Assembly (NCBI GenBank): GCA_019454045.1
Contig: SKCR01001824.1
Location: forward strand, 1-64,000
Direction of reading: 5' to 3'
From: Zanthoxylum bungeanum
Taxonomy: Eukaryota > Streptophyta > Magnoliopsida > Sapindales > Rutaceae
DNA length: 64,000 nucleotides
Below are positions 11,593 through 23,267 of the stretch, one piece after another. The translations under genes and the position numbers were made by a program. The notes under the pieces were generated by a model, which made no database searches, was not told the origin of the DNA, and worked only from the letters and a program-made list of their open reading frames with translations. Position 1 is the stretch's first letter, and each line of letters opens with the position of its first letter.

Positions 11593-13146
11593 CTATGTAT
11601 TTTTGTAACACCTGGAGATATTCAGAATGTTACCGATAAGAAGACAGACCATCAAATAACATAATATAAATACACAGTTTACAAATCCCAAATTATACAT
11701 ATAGACATTATCAAAAACAAAAGTCCCCGAGGTGACTTGCAATACACACATATCCAGCATCAAAAACTCAATCTTCGACCAAAAGATTATGGGCTTCAAC
11801 AAAAATATTGAGGAAATTGGTGGAGGATGAGTCTCAAGAAGATCAGTGAGCAAATACCAAAATTAAATAAATCTCAACATCTATAAAATCATGTTGAATT
11901 TAAATTTTTGAAATCATAATCCATAACTTTCTCTTAGATAATATAATAAAAAATAAAACAAAAGTCCATCGCCTATGTCAAGTGAAAAGACTAGACGATA
12001 AACGAAACAAGACTTTGTCGACAAAGGTGACAGGTCAATTCATTTATGATGGACAATACCCTATACAAGTGCCTCGAGAAACATAAAGAAAATCATAAAA
12101 CAAACAAATAAGATGCAACCGCCGAGAAGGAAACATATCATAATAATACATTAGCAATATCAAATATTTCTCAATCAAATCAAAAGTTTCAAAACATAAA
12201 TTCTTTTTAAAACGTAAGTAGCAGAATCATAAAACAAGGCATCTACTCAGTGTCGTGTGTTGCCAAAGTTACTCGATGGTAGACAGCTGGTCAGGTTGAT
12301 AATTTACAAATGAATAAAAAAGATTGAGATTTTTTCTTACAAACTTGTTTTTTAAAAAACAAAGTTTATTCATGTGAAATTGGTTTAGCAAGATTGTTTA
12401 GCAAATATATTCCTTAATTAACTATACTTAGCTAAGCTAAATCTTCGAGCTACAACCTAAGGATATATTTATTATTGGAGCTGAATTGGCACACTCGCTT
12501 ACCGTAGATAATTAATTCTACACTTATAGAATTCATGGCTAAAACTAGAAACATCAAGACTCATTACATGACCATCCCTCTTAAACAAAAGATCTTACAC
12601 CAAAAACCTCATTGGCTGAAACCCCCCACCAAAAATACTTCTCTACCAAGCTTTAAATTTAACAATATACATTCCAAATTCCATTAATATAGCACATAAT
12701 CTTATGACCCATCTTCCTAACATCACAAATTATCAAGCACTTCAATTTTTTTCACAAAATTCTCTAAACATTTTTTTCTTCAACCAACCACAATACCTAC
12801 ATATTATGACAAAGAACATCCTTCTAGAACCCTTAGAACCAATAATTTTTAATTACCCATGCATATCCAACACAACCAAAACACACCCATTTTAAGAGCT
12901 TAGCAAAATAAAATTTAACTCACAAATCCAATCACAATAGTTAAAATAACAATTCAAAAAAGTAAAGAAGTGAATATTATTACCTCATAGGGTCGAAAAT
13001 ACAGGGATCCCAAAAGCTTCCAATATTGAGCCAAGAGAGAGAGGGAGAGATGGGAGTTTATTTCTTTGACACTTTGCAAGATTAGGGCTCAAGTACTTCT
13101 CTAGGGCATTCGATGAATAAAATGATGGATTTGGAAATAATAAGAT
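11593..13146. other. AT-rich repeat-derived sequence without a recognised gene
   Basis: A TGTAACACCTGG at about 11605 resembles the TGTAACACC start of some Ty3/gypsy LTRs, but no partner LTR was found in the window. Short open frames here (11593-11853 minus, 12704-12895 plus) have low-complexity, hydrophobic or Asn-rich composition and no motif. Nothing else can be supported. Confidence 0.3.
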
Positions 13147-16100
13147 TGGGGCAAGTGTGTGACACAGGAGCTGGGCGACGCATGCTGTCCTAGGCTAGCG
13201 GCCCGTCGGGAGTACGGAGTAGCCACGGGGGACTAAACCGGAGAATAATGGAGTCGCCACCCGGTGTGAACCGGAAAATGAGATTTAAGGCCGCACTCAC
13301 CCCTCGCAAGGGAAGACCTCAAACCGTTGGGTTCGGAATGGTCCCTTACTTATGTCACTTGTAATGAAAGGATTTGTGTAATAATTTAATCAAGCTTAAG
13401 TAACACTTATTTCCAAGAGTATCATGCTTCTAAATCCATATGCACAAAAATAAAACTTACACTTAAATTTGCATATATTTCACATCTAAGATTGCATGCT
13501 TGAAAGTACATCAAAGTAGCAACGAACATACAACTTCATTGGCATATTGTATTCATGGAAACACAAGCACACATAAAGGCGAATCAAATAATGGCGAACA
13601 TGTTGATTTCATAGACTATCATAAATAAATAGCCATTACATGTCCATGCACAAATAAAAGAGTCAACTAAGTACATAATGCAAAAAGACACTTAATGATG
13701 CAATTAGGCATTAAAGTAAGCATGCTATGACGTGGTGCAAAAGAAGATAACTAATATGGACATAAACACACATGTGAGCACTTTTCAAGTGGTACGTGGA
13801 ATTGTATCCCAAGTACAGACCGCATTACCGTCCATTCGGAATCGGCTACGGAATTTGTCTGGGTTTCCATCCGATATACTACAAGAAATAATACTCAATG
13901 CTATCATAACATGGATATATGAATTATACTACGTTAAGTCAGACTAAGGTAAATGATGCAATCAATAGATGAAAGACACGGCAAATATCGTGGTAAAGGT
14001 AGCCTTTTAGGCTTTTCTTCCCCCAAATGGAGAACCTTTTAATCCAACACAATAAGCCCATGCGCCTTTCATTACAATGCGTACAAAGACAATGATAACT
14101 ATATGAAACTTCGTATACTCGATTGAACACATCTTACATTCAAATGAATATACATCAACCGGCGCGGCAAAGCATCGTGGTAAAGGTTTTAACCCCTCAA
14201 AATAGGGGACCTTTAATCCGACTTACTAAGCCCTTGCGCTCGATCGCTTCATGCATAAACAAGTAACATGCGGAATTTGAATGATGAATAATAAATAAAT
14301 CAAAGCAACATAAAACAAAAGAAAGTGCCGTTTACTCAAGCGGTACGTGGAGTTGTATCCCAAGTACAGATCATACTACCGTCCATTCGGAATCGGCTAT
14401 GAAATTTATGTCCGGGTTTCCATCCGATATACCGCGAGAGTTGACACATCTTTCATTTTATTCCAAAGCCACAACATACAATATTTCGTAATCCATGCAT
14501 ATTTATCTACTCAAGGGCCACAACATGCATTTTAACATAACAATCATGCTAACAATACTAAATAAATAATGAAAATAAAACAGAAAATGAATGTGGAAAA
14601 TACCCTCAGGTCTAACCTTTTATTTCGACTTTCGGACTCGCGTTTCACGGCCGTCGGAAGGGCTATCACTCCGTAACTTTCTGGTTCACTGGTTTGCATT
14701 TTACCTCGCTGTTTCACTGTTTTGCTCGCTATTTTCACTCTGTTTTACTGCTATTTCCTCGCGGTTTTTTGGTCACTGTTTCAGGTGCATTTAGGGACTG
14801 TTCGGGGGCAGTTTTCATCACTGTTTGGGGCGGTTTCTGGACTATTTTTAGGTGCAATTTTGGGGCAGTTTCTGGGTGTAGTTCGGATTTGTTCTGGAGG
14901 GCAGTTGAAGGCAGTTAATGGCGTGAGTGTAGTGTGTTTAATGGGCAGTGTGTGGCTTGAGTGAAGTTGGGGCGTGGCGTTTGGCAAGAGCCGTGAGGTA
15001 CGTGGGCTGAAGGGTGTGACGAGTGGTGCGCTTGTTTTAGCGTGGAGTGGCTGATGTGGCGTAACATGAAGGTTGTGAGGTGGAGGGGCGTCGGGCAGGC
15101 TGGTGGAAGGTGTGTAAAGCTTGGTTTGTTGATGTAGTGAGTGCACAGGTCAAAGGGGCTGGCTGACGCGAAGGATTTGAGTGGAGTTGTGGCAATTGCT
15201 ACATGTGTTTTGGCTTAAGGGAAGGGCTGTTTGAATGGGCAGATGATGCGTGGGGTCTGTGGCTATGAAGGATATCGATGAGGGTTGATTTGTTTTGTTG
15301 TTTACGTGAAGGTTCAGAGTGAATGGGAGCGGGAGAGAGCTGCCGAATGAGTGTTATTGTCTTAGGGTTTATTTGCTTTAGTTTTGTTTGGTCACTGCCG
15401 TGAATGGGAGTGCTTGGAGAGAGGGTTGGCTTTGGTTTTGGGTTGTTTATATAGACAAAGGCTATGGCTTTCTCCTTGTCTCACAAAAGGGATTTTGGCA
15501 TTAAAGGAGGATATGATTGGTGTTAGACAAGGAAAGCAAGGGATTTTGATGGAGACAAGATTGGCTTAGATTAGGAAGGTTGAATATTTGATTGGCTTGG
15601 TTTAGGAATACAATTTGTTAATTAGGAAGTCAATATTTTTAATTGGTTATGATTGATTTTAATTAGGCATAATATTTCTTTAATTGGGTATATAATATAT
15701 TTGATTTATCTTTATTAGGCATGCAATTTCTTTAATTTGTGTAAGTATTTTATTATTTTGGTAGGTGATTATTTAGATTTTATTTGTTTTATTTAATTAC
15801 ACATGTGTTAAATATATATTTAATTAATTATTTTATTTAATTTGGTATATGATTATTAATTATTTTATTTAATTTGGGTTGTGTATTAGGGTGAATGGGC
15901 GTGTGGGCCTTGGTTGGGGCGTGTGGGCCTTTGGTTGGTGGTTTTGGGTTTGTGTGGATCAGGTGTGTGGGCTTGCGGGGTTTTGGTCAAGGCCAAGGGG
16001 CTTGGCGGAGATTTTGGGCCGAGGTTAGGTGATTTGCGGATTTTTTTAGGCTAAATGTGTTTTAAAACGGAGGTCCACCAGCGAGCCCGAAGCTAAACAA

Positions 16101-16250
16101 GCGAGTAAAATTCGACAAAGTACTGATTTCCATCTTTTCCCTTCCGACGTCCGTTTCCCGCGGCTTCCGTGACTTAAAGGTAGTGCCTCCAAATGAGACT
16201 CATCATCGGGTTTCACATGCAAAAATGCAATGGCTACAGTCGCCCCCCAC
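13147..16250. repeat. GC-richer retrotransposon-like region with duplicated blocks
   Basis: Base composition changes here: words such as GAGTCGCCACCCGGTG (near 13252) and AGTCGCCCCCCACTTTGATG (near 16240) resemble non-coding segments of plant LTR elements. Two blocks occur twice in direct orientation. Block a (CCGTCCATTCGGAATCGGCT) is at about 13787-13895 and 14338-14445. Block b (ATCGTGGTAAAGG) is at about 13975-14110 and 14159-14270. From 14590 to 15600 both strands have open frames, which reflects GC content and lack of stops rather than genes. Family not identified. Confidence 0.4.
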
Positions 16251-16365
16251 TTTGATGGGACTTGTGCAGTGTGTGACTTTGAACAATCCTATCAAAGTTA
16301 TGCAATGCATTTCTACTTACCTGGCTTTCCCAGCTGTTGCTTAACTTACTTGTTATCCTGAGATG

Positions 16366-17372
16366 CTTTGACCATTGGGCTTTATTCCCGAACTGCGTTG
16401 AGAGAGAGCTTTCCTTCTCCTGGGCTGTATTCTCGAACTGTTTTCGTAAGTGGGCTTTATTCCTCTAGGCTTTTTCCCGAACTGTGTAGAGATATGGCTT
16501 TATTCCCCTGGGCCTTATTTCCGAGCTGTGTTAAGATAGGGCTTTATTCCCCCTAGGCCTTATTCCCGAACTGCTTTGAAGTGGGCTTTATTCCTCTAGG
16601 CTTTTTTCCAACTGTGTGTGAGAGATTGCTTTATTCCCCTGGGCTGTATTCCCGAACTGAGAGAGAGCTTTATTCTCCTGGCTATATTCTCGAACTGTGC
16701 TGAGAGATAGCTTTATTCTCCTGGCTATATTCCCGAACTATGTTAGGATAGAGCTTTATTCCCCTGGGCTTGTATTCCCGAAATGTGTTAAGATAGGGCT
16801 TTATTCCTCTGGCCTTGTTCCCAACTGCTTTGAAAGTGGGCTTTATTCCTCTAGGCTTTTTTCTAAACTGTGTTGAGAGATGGCTTTATTCCCTTGGCTT
16901 ATTCCCGAACTGAGAGAGAGCTTTATTCTCCGGGGGCTATATCCCGAACTGTGCTGAAAGAGAGCTTTATCTCTTGGGCTGTATTCTCGAACTGTACTGA
17001 GAGAGAGCTTTATTTTCCTGGGCTGTAATTCCCGAACTGTGCTCAGAGAGAGCGTTATTCCTCTGGGCTGTATTCCCGAACTGTGTTGACTGTGGGCCTG
17101 GTTCCCGAACTGTACTGATTGAAGGCTTTATTCCCTAGGCCTTGTTCCCGAACTGCACTGAATGTGGGCTTTATCCCCGAACTGAGCTGACTGTGGGCTT
17201 TGTTCCTGAATTGTACTGAATGTGGGCTTTACCCCGATCTGAGCTGACTGTGGGTTTTATTCTCGAACTGTGTTGGATGTGTGGCTTATTCCCTTATCTG
17301 AGCTGACTGTGGGATTTATTCCCGAACTGTGTTGGATGTGGGCTTTATTCCCCTGGGCCTTGCTCCCGAAAC
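16366..17372 (+). repeat. Degenerate minisatellite, unit about 45 bp then about 28 bp
   Basis: About 1 kb of tandem repeats built on GGGCTTTATTCCCCTGGGC and TATTCCCGAACTGTGTTGAG. In the left two thirds the unit is roughly 41-46 bp and carries two related half-units. In the right third (from about 17085) it shortens to near 28-30 bp with GGGCTTTATTCCCGAACTG plus an ACTGACTGT or ACTGAATGT spacer. Units vary by substitutions and small indels, so the array is old. It abuts the LTR-like sequence on the right near 17375. An open frame at 16368-16556 is a by-product of the repeat. Confidence 0.8.
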
Positions 17373-17429
17373 TGTTACCGATGTAGTGGTTCTTCGACCT
17401 CAAACTGACGTGGGCCTCGCCCCAAACCT

Positions 17430-18705
17430 GATACTAAATTAATTCATCACGTCACTAATGAATTAATTCGTTCGCCCGAATTAAAATCTAATTTTAATTC
17501 CGCGTCGAAATCCAATTTCGTATAATATATCAAATAATTATTTTATCGATTAATTCCAAATTAATCGTTCTCTCTCTTTAATTAATATTTTATCCCAGAT
17601 AAAATATCTCCGTAATTAATCCCAGATTAATTTTCTCTCTCATCAAATTAATCCCAGATTAATCAAAGTGCGAGTCATACATCATCAGTGAATCTTCGGG
17701 AAGCAACCCATGAGATCCCCGGATATGTTGGCAGTAAATACGGTCGTCGGACCATCCGAACACGTAAGTACCAAGTACTACGTTTATACCGATTTACAAG
17801 ACAAGGTTGGCTTCTAGCAAAGCGCCATGCCTACCCAATTCTCCAGAAATATCCTTATAGGAATATGTGATCTATATCAAGCGTAGTATACCGTAGTATT
17901 GCGTATTTCGATCCAGTATCGGATGTCCACGTGCTAGGCCTGGGGCTGGAATTGTGTCTGCCCCGCACGAAGCACATCGGATGTCTGGCAACTAGTCTCT
18001 ATAATCGGATATACATGACCTAGTCATAATATCCCGATAGCTCGAGCATTTAAGAGAACGAGTTCCGTATCCTATGTGACCATCATCTCCATATGACTGG
18101 AGTGATACTTCCGTCTTAACATCACACCCACACACTACGATTCTCAATATACCCAGCATTGGCGTACACAGAACCTGTTAAAGCCCTGGACGACCGCAAC
18201 CAAGCATATTGATTGTCGCAAGTATTAGCGGTGCAAGTCTCAAGTTAAGACCAATACACCTACCCTGATTGCAGACTCCCATAGACACATAGTCATACTA
18301 CCAATGGGATTCTGCGGGGTCTATCCAGAGCGAAGCTGTTTCCCGTACCATCAGTAAAACACAACATCATATCACACTTGCATGAGTATCATATACCCAA
18401 ATTTATGAGAACTATGACGTTGTGCCCTCACAACGTGCACAAGTGTAATACTAGTCTTTTACGTATTTATCGATGTCCAATCTCGATAATACTCTGACTG
18501 TTTAATGATTTATCCTTCGTGGACTGATACTGTCTCATATCATTCTCAGTCCAGGAACAAATCATAGGGACCTCCTATCATTTATACATCTAGGTGATCT
18601 AATCACAAATGATAAGAGTGCAATTTCCTTTGTCACATAGTTAATTTGTACAACAACACCGTGATCTGTACAAATAGTGACGTTATAGGTCATAATTGTC
18701 CAACA
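17430..18705 (-). repeat. Partial LTR of the copia family nested at 36940, copy 1
   Basis: Reverse-strand match to the LTRs at 36940-38896 and 44431-46386, from the LTR start (TGTTGGAC, complement ending at 18705) to roughly 1.5 kb into the LTR. The last part of the LTR is missing. At 17430 and below the match fades into sequence next to the minisatellite. Shared landmarks are GGATATGTTGGCAGTAAATA near 17720 and CTCTGGATAGACCCC-like sequence near 18320. Confidence 0.7.
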
Positions 18706-19453
18706 TACGAAGCATATATCATATCACTAGCAACTAGTCTCTTTATGATCAGAAAGTCATGACGTAGTCATACTTTCATGATGGCTATAGCACTATAGAG
18801 TACCAGTTCTGCATCCCTGCGTGATCATCATCTCCATATGACTGAAGTGATACTTCCATCTTGACATCCCACCCAATACACTACGATTCTCAGTATACCC
18901 AGAAGAGGCGTACACAGAACCTGTTAAAGCCTCGGACGACCAAAACCAAAGTATCATGATTGTCGCAAGTATTAGCGATGCAAGTCTCAGGTTAAGACCA
19001 CATACACCTACCCTAATTTGGATTCCCATAGACATAGTCATACTACCAATGGGATTCTGAGGGGTCTATCCAGAGCGAAGTTGTTCCCGTACCATCGGTA
19101 AACAGAACCTCCTATCACACTTGCATAAGTATCCAATACTTAAATATATGAGAATTATGCCGTTAAGCTTCCATAACGCGCACAAGTGTAATACTAGCCT
19201 ATTCCGCATTATCGATGTCCAGTCTCGATAATACTACGACTAGGGATATTTAATGATTAAATCTTACGTAGATTAATATTGTCTCATATCTTATTAATCT
19301 GGTACTAATCATATGGACTTTTATCATTTATATATCCAGGTAATCCAATTACAAATGATAAAAGAGCAATTTTCTTTGTCACATTGTTAATTTTGTACAA
19401 GAACACCATGTTATTTACAAAATAGTGATGATATGGGTCATAATTATCCAACA
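18706..19453 (-). repeat. Partial LTR of the same copia family, copy 2, head-to-tail with copy 1
   Basis: This holds only the first ~745 bp of the LTR: its TGTTGGATAATTATGACC start is complemented at the right end (19453), and it stops inside the LTR at GCTTCGTA. Immediately to its left begins the LTR start of copy 1. The two partial copies are therefore in the same orientation with no internal region between. No target duplication could be found. The open frame at 18793-19041 is a translation of LTR sequence and is not a gene. Confidence 0.65.
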
Positions 19454-20815
19454 ATAACCAAAATATATATAAAACATATAAAATAAAAGTATCATTCGAA
19501 AATGAAAAGTGAAAATTTCATGTTTGATTTCAAAATTAAAGAGAAAAAATGAATTAGAAATTTACCTATCTTGAGAGTTTTCTAAAATTCGTCCAAGGCG
19601 TTAGAAAGAAGAAAATTTTTTTTATTGTTGTTGGATGCCAAAAATCATAATGTGATGAGAGAGAGAGGATGAATAGTGTTTATTTATATAACAAATGAGT
19701 TGATTTTTATTATTAAAATATTAAATTAATTAAGTCACATGCACAAAATCAATAGATCATTCCCTAAGTGAACATGTACCAGCCAGGAAAAATATATTTT
19801 TGATTTAGTTTTGTTCCAAATTTGGAACATATGTAAATTGTTACATCATTGTCTGAGCTTTCCAACAATATAAAGATCACTAAAAATAAATAATGGTAGC
19901 TTAAGTTATAGCCAAAAAATTAAAAGCTGTCAGGTACGCAATAGAAAATTAATCGCATACAGAAACTGAAAATAATTTGTTGGGTTTTCGAAATATGATT
20001 TCATGAATATCAATGCACTTATGCATGATGTTATGATATTTAATACGTCTCATAGGTAAAAATTAATTATGGGGGTCGCACCAGGATAAATGCGGTATTA
20101 CAATCCCGCTTCTTATAAAATTTCATCCTCGAAATTTTCATGTCCTTATATCTGATCAATCAAAGCTAAAAGCACTACGAAAACCATTCTACCCATATCC
20201 AAGAGCTATATTACCCTATGTATCGTCAAATAATCACATATTACATGTCGAAACAGACCACATTGTATCATATAAAATTCATGTCAACACATAAAAGATC
20301 ATATCAAACAATTCATATGAAATCAAATCAATACATCATCATAATCAAATCATAACTCATACATCCTGGAGGTTTCAGACATATCCGATCACTATCAGAT
20401 CATACTATATCAGATCAAAATATGCCAATTCAAATCATGTCAAATCACATGAAATCATTCAATTCATAACAAACGCATTCGTATCATAGCAAATAACATC
20501 AGACATTAAGTGATTTTTACACACACCAAATCCAAATCATAATACATCATATCATATACCAGAAAGATCACGACAAGTTAACAATATAGGACTTATATAG
20601 TCTATAAATAACAAAACTAAACTAGCTTAGTCAAAACGGTAAGCCGATTTGTAAACCGTTTACCAGAAACCTGCATACCAATTTATTCAATTAAATAAAA
20701 TCGATTTAGCAAATCGGCTAGCCATTTTATTCAAATGGTAAGTCATTTTATCCAAATTAGTTTGCAAACTCCAAACTGACTTTAACTTTGAATCTCTTCA
20801 TTTCTCATGCCAAAC
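19454..20815 (-). mobile_element. 3' end of a Ty3/gypsy element (pol tail, polypurine tract, LTR), copy 1
   Basis: On the minus strand the sequence TTTCGAGGATGAAATTTTAT followed by AAGAAGCGGGAT and TGTAATACC (20096-20130) is the signature end of many plant Ty3/gypsy chromovirus-type elements: a polypurine tract then the start of the 3' LTR. The LTR runs left to 19454, where it is cut by the copia LTR. It contains a minus-strand TATA box (TATATAAATA near 19685). To the right (20115-20815) is non-coding internal sequence dominated by degenerate ATCATATCAAATC words. It matches 32100-33595. Confidence 0.65.
19680..19692 (-). promoter_or_regulatory. Probable LTR TATA box
   Basis: The minus strand reads TTATATAAATAAACACTATTC, a good plant TATA box, within the Ty3/gypsy LTR. 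The second copy at about 32362-32374 keeps it as TTATATAAACAAACAC. Conservation in both copies and position in the LTR support a role as the element's promoter. Confidence 0.5.
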
Positions 20816-21639
20816 TCAGTAAACCTCCACACATATCACAAATATCACAAGTATAAATTTCAAATATAGTACATATATAAATATATGTATATATTTATGT
20901 AGTTGTTTGTCAAAAATCTTTTATTTTCATATTGATCTTACACTCCTTAAACATAAACTCTTTTGATACCAAAAATTGAATTCATCAAGCGTACCTGGTG
21001 CGGATCAGGAACCTTATACGCAACTTCTTAGAATTTCAAGCTCCGATTACATACTGTGGACGCTGGATTTCGCCCGAGGTCCACAATCGAGAATTTGTAA
21101 ATTGGGGGCGCTAGCGATCCTGCAAAACAAGGAGAGTGAGCGGGAGTAGACTACACCGGTGTGGTGGGTGCCGGGGGCACTCGACGCTCAAGTCAGTATT
21201 AGAAGACGACTGTAAATAATAGAAGAGCAAGGCTTGACGTACCTTGACTTCTGTTGACTACCTGAGGGCAGTGGGTGGATGTTCTGAGAGCTCTGGAGAG
21301 AATAATGACTAAGCTTAAAGTTGTTAGAAGTTGATATGATCAAACTATGGATTCTCCCGCCCCTTCTCGTAGACTTTTTTCTCTTATATACACACTCTCA
21401 CTCCTCGGGAACTGGTTATTTATTACCTTTTAATATTCGTGTTCGTTGGATGTTGGAAAACTGTCAGTTATGTGGGATATTTAGAGTCCTGTATGGACGT
21501 TTCTTGATTTGGTATCTATGACTTCCGTTGGCCCTCTTGATTACAATGACTTGGGCCCGTGAGCTTCTTGGTCCTGATATTGGTCGGTCTCGGTAAATGT
21601 CGATTTTACCTTGGGCCCCAATTTGGCACTGACACATAC
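20816..21639 (-). repeat. Ty3/gypsy LTR-like fragment
   Basis: On the minus strand there is a TATA-like TATATAAG at about 21386-21393. About 200 bp downstream comes TGACTTGAGCGTCG (21182-21195), followed by GTGCCCCCGGCACC. I know this combination from the U5 part of plant Ty3/gypsy LTRs of the Tat/Ogre or Athila kind, which is family knowledge and not a search result. Neither end is resolved; the right side is cut by the copia LTR at 21640. Short open frames here are not genes. Confidence 0.45.
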
Positions 21640-22239
21640 TGTTAGGAAACATAATCCCTAATATATTTACATGTTTGTCCTCTTAGGATCTAACCATACA
21701 TGTATTACTAGTCCTAGATTTATTTACATGCTAATTGAAATAAATCTATATAACCACAACACAATTGCATACTTTTATGCTTGTAGAGACCTCTTAATCA
21801 AACTTAATTGATTGCTTAACTCAATAAGCAAATGGTCTTATTTATAGGAGGGAAATCAAGTCACTATTAATCACATGCATTGATTACTATTAATCACATA
21901 TTAGGATGCATAATGACATTTTCTAACCCTTCCAAAAATGTTACCATCATGGGTGTACCATATGTTCCCCATTTAACATTTTACTAATTGTTGTCACTTA
22001 ACAACTCTTGTTGTTACTTATTATTTGATTACATTCTTGTTGTTTACTTAGTAATGAAATCATTACTAATTGTTGTTATTTAACAACACCACATAATTAA
22101 CTTAATAATTTCCAACATGAAATTATTACTAATTGTTGTTATTAACAACACCAAATAATTAACTTAATAATTTCCAAATGAATTATTACTAATTGTTGTT
22201 ATTTAACAACACCAAATAATTAAAACATTATTTCCAACA
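21640..22239 (-). repeat. 3' LTR of the copia element
   Basis: 600 bp, TGTTAGGAAACATAATCC...ATTTCCAACA, with TG...CA ends. It matches 29209-29820 (612 bp). The difference between the two is made mostly of single-base indels (I count at least eleven) against about five substitutions. The right part holds four tandem units of 60-80 bp, each with a hairpin of the form GTTGTTATTTAACAAC. In element sense these are at the start of U3. Confidence 0.92.
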
Positions 22240-22253
22240 TCTCCCACTCACAC
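22240..22253 (-). other. Polypurine tract of the copia element
   Basis: The minus strand reads GTGTGAGTGGGAGA directly before the 3' LTR, the usual position and form of a Ty1/copia polypurine tract. It is repeated identically at 29821-29834 beside the second LTR. Confidence 0.85.
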
Positions 22254-23267
22254 ATGATGGGATCAACAATTTTTATTATCTCTACAAGAATAATTCATAC
22301 TTGCAATTGTGCCGTGCGACCAGCATACTTCGAGAGCTCACTTGCTATACATCTGTTAGGAATATATAGCCGCTCGAAAAATGGATAGAACCATAGTGGA
22401 TTATGTATGCAGTATCCTCGATCATTTATCACATTAAATCTCTCTCGATCTCTTTTCGAATGTAATATTTATTTTGTATTCACAATCATGTTTGATCACA
22501 TAGAATAACATAATTGGTCGACCAGTGAATACAAGCTAATGTGATATTACTCATATAATGATCTTTCTCATTTCTCGAATCTCTCAACTTTGATTCAATT
22601 CGCTTTTCCAGAGATGTTCTTTCAGATCGAATCTCTCATGATCTTTCAGCAACACTCCAAGATAGCGATCATCAAATCTAAGTTTTAAGAAGCAGACAAG
22701 AGTCTAAAGGGTACAATGTGAGATTGAAATAATCTCAAGGGTCTCACACAATATCAAGACTGAGATCTCTACTTGTATTACCCTCAATAGTCACAAATGT
22801 ACACATGGTATGAAAACATGTGCTACGGTATTCTCTCATTTCCCATGGAGCGCATGTCTCATAAAATACCGTACAGATTATAGTTCAGACAAACACAATG
22901 TCTAACTCATAACTGACATTAAGACAAGTAAGGTGAAACGAACTTATTCACCTTAGGTCATATCACAGAGAAAGTGACCCCATAACGACATTACTTAATT
23001 TTCAAGCTTGAGCTCTCTAAATTATCACTCAGATAATTAGCTTAAAAATTTGTCTCATCTCCCATTAACACAAAGTAATGGAGGCGATTGCCCGTGTGAG
23101 AGGGCCAATCATTCACTTGTCCGACATACTTCTCATACTAACTAATAGTATATTTGTTTAAACATGTATCAACATAATAACATGTAAGCATTGAACACAA
23201 ATATCAATGAGTATTAACATTAGTAAACATTATTTGGGAAAAATACATATCATAATATGTAAGCACA
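22254..23267 (-). other. 3' untranslated region of the copia element
   Basis: About 1 kb between the RNase H stop and the polypurine tract, without open frames. It matches 29835-30870 closely, with single-base length differences in runs of A or T. An unusually long 3' untranslated segment for a copia element, but I see no envelope-like frame in it. Confidence 0.7.

Noticed and set aside
14544..15569. Overlapping open frames on both strands in the GC-richer region
   Set aside because: They have no domain, overlap on both strands and follow from higher GC content and repeated GGGGCAGTTT-like words.
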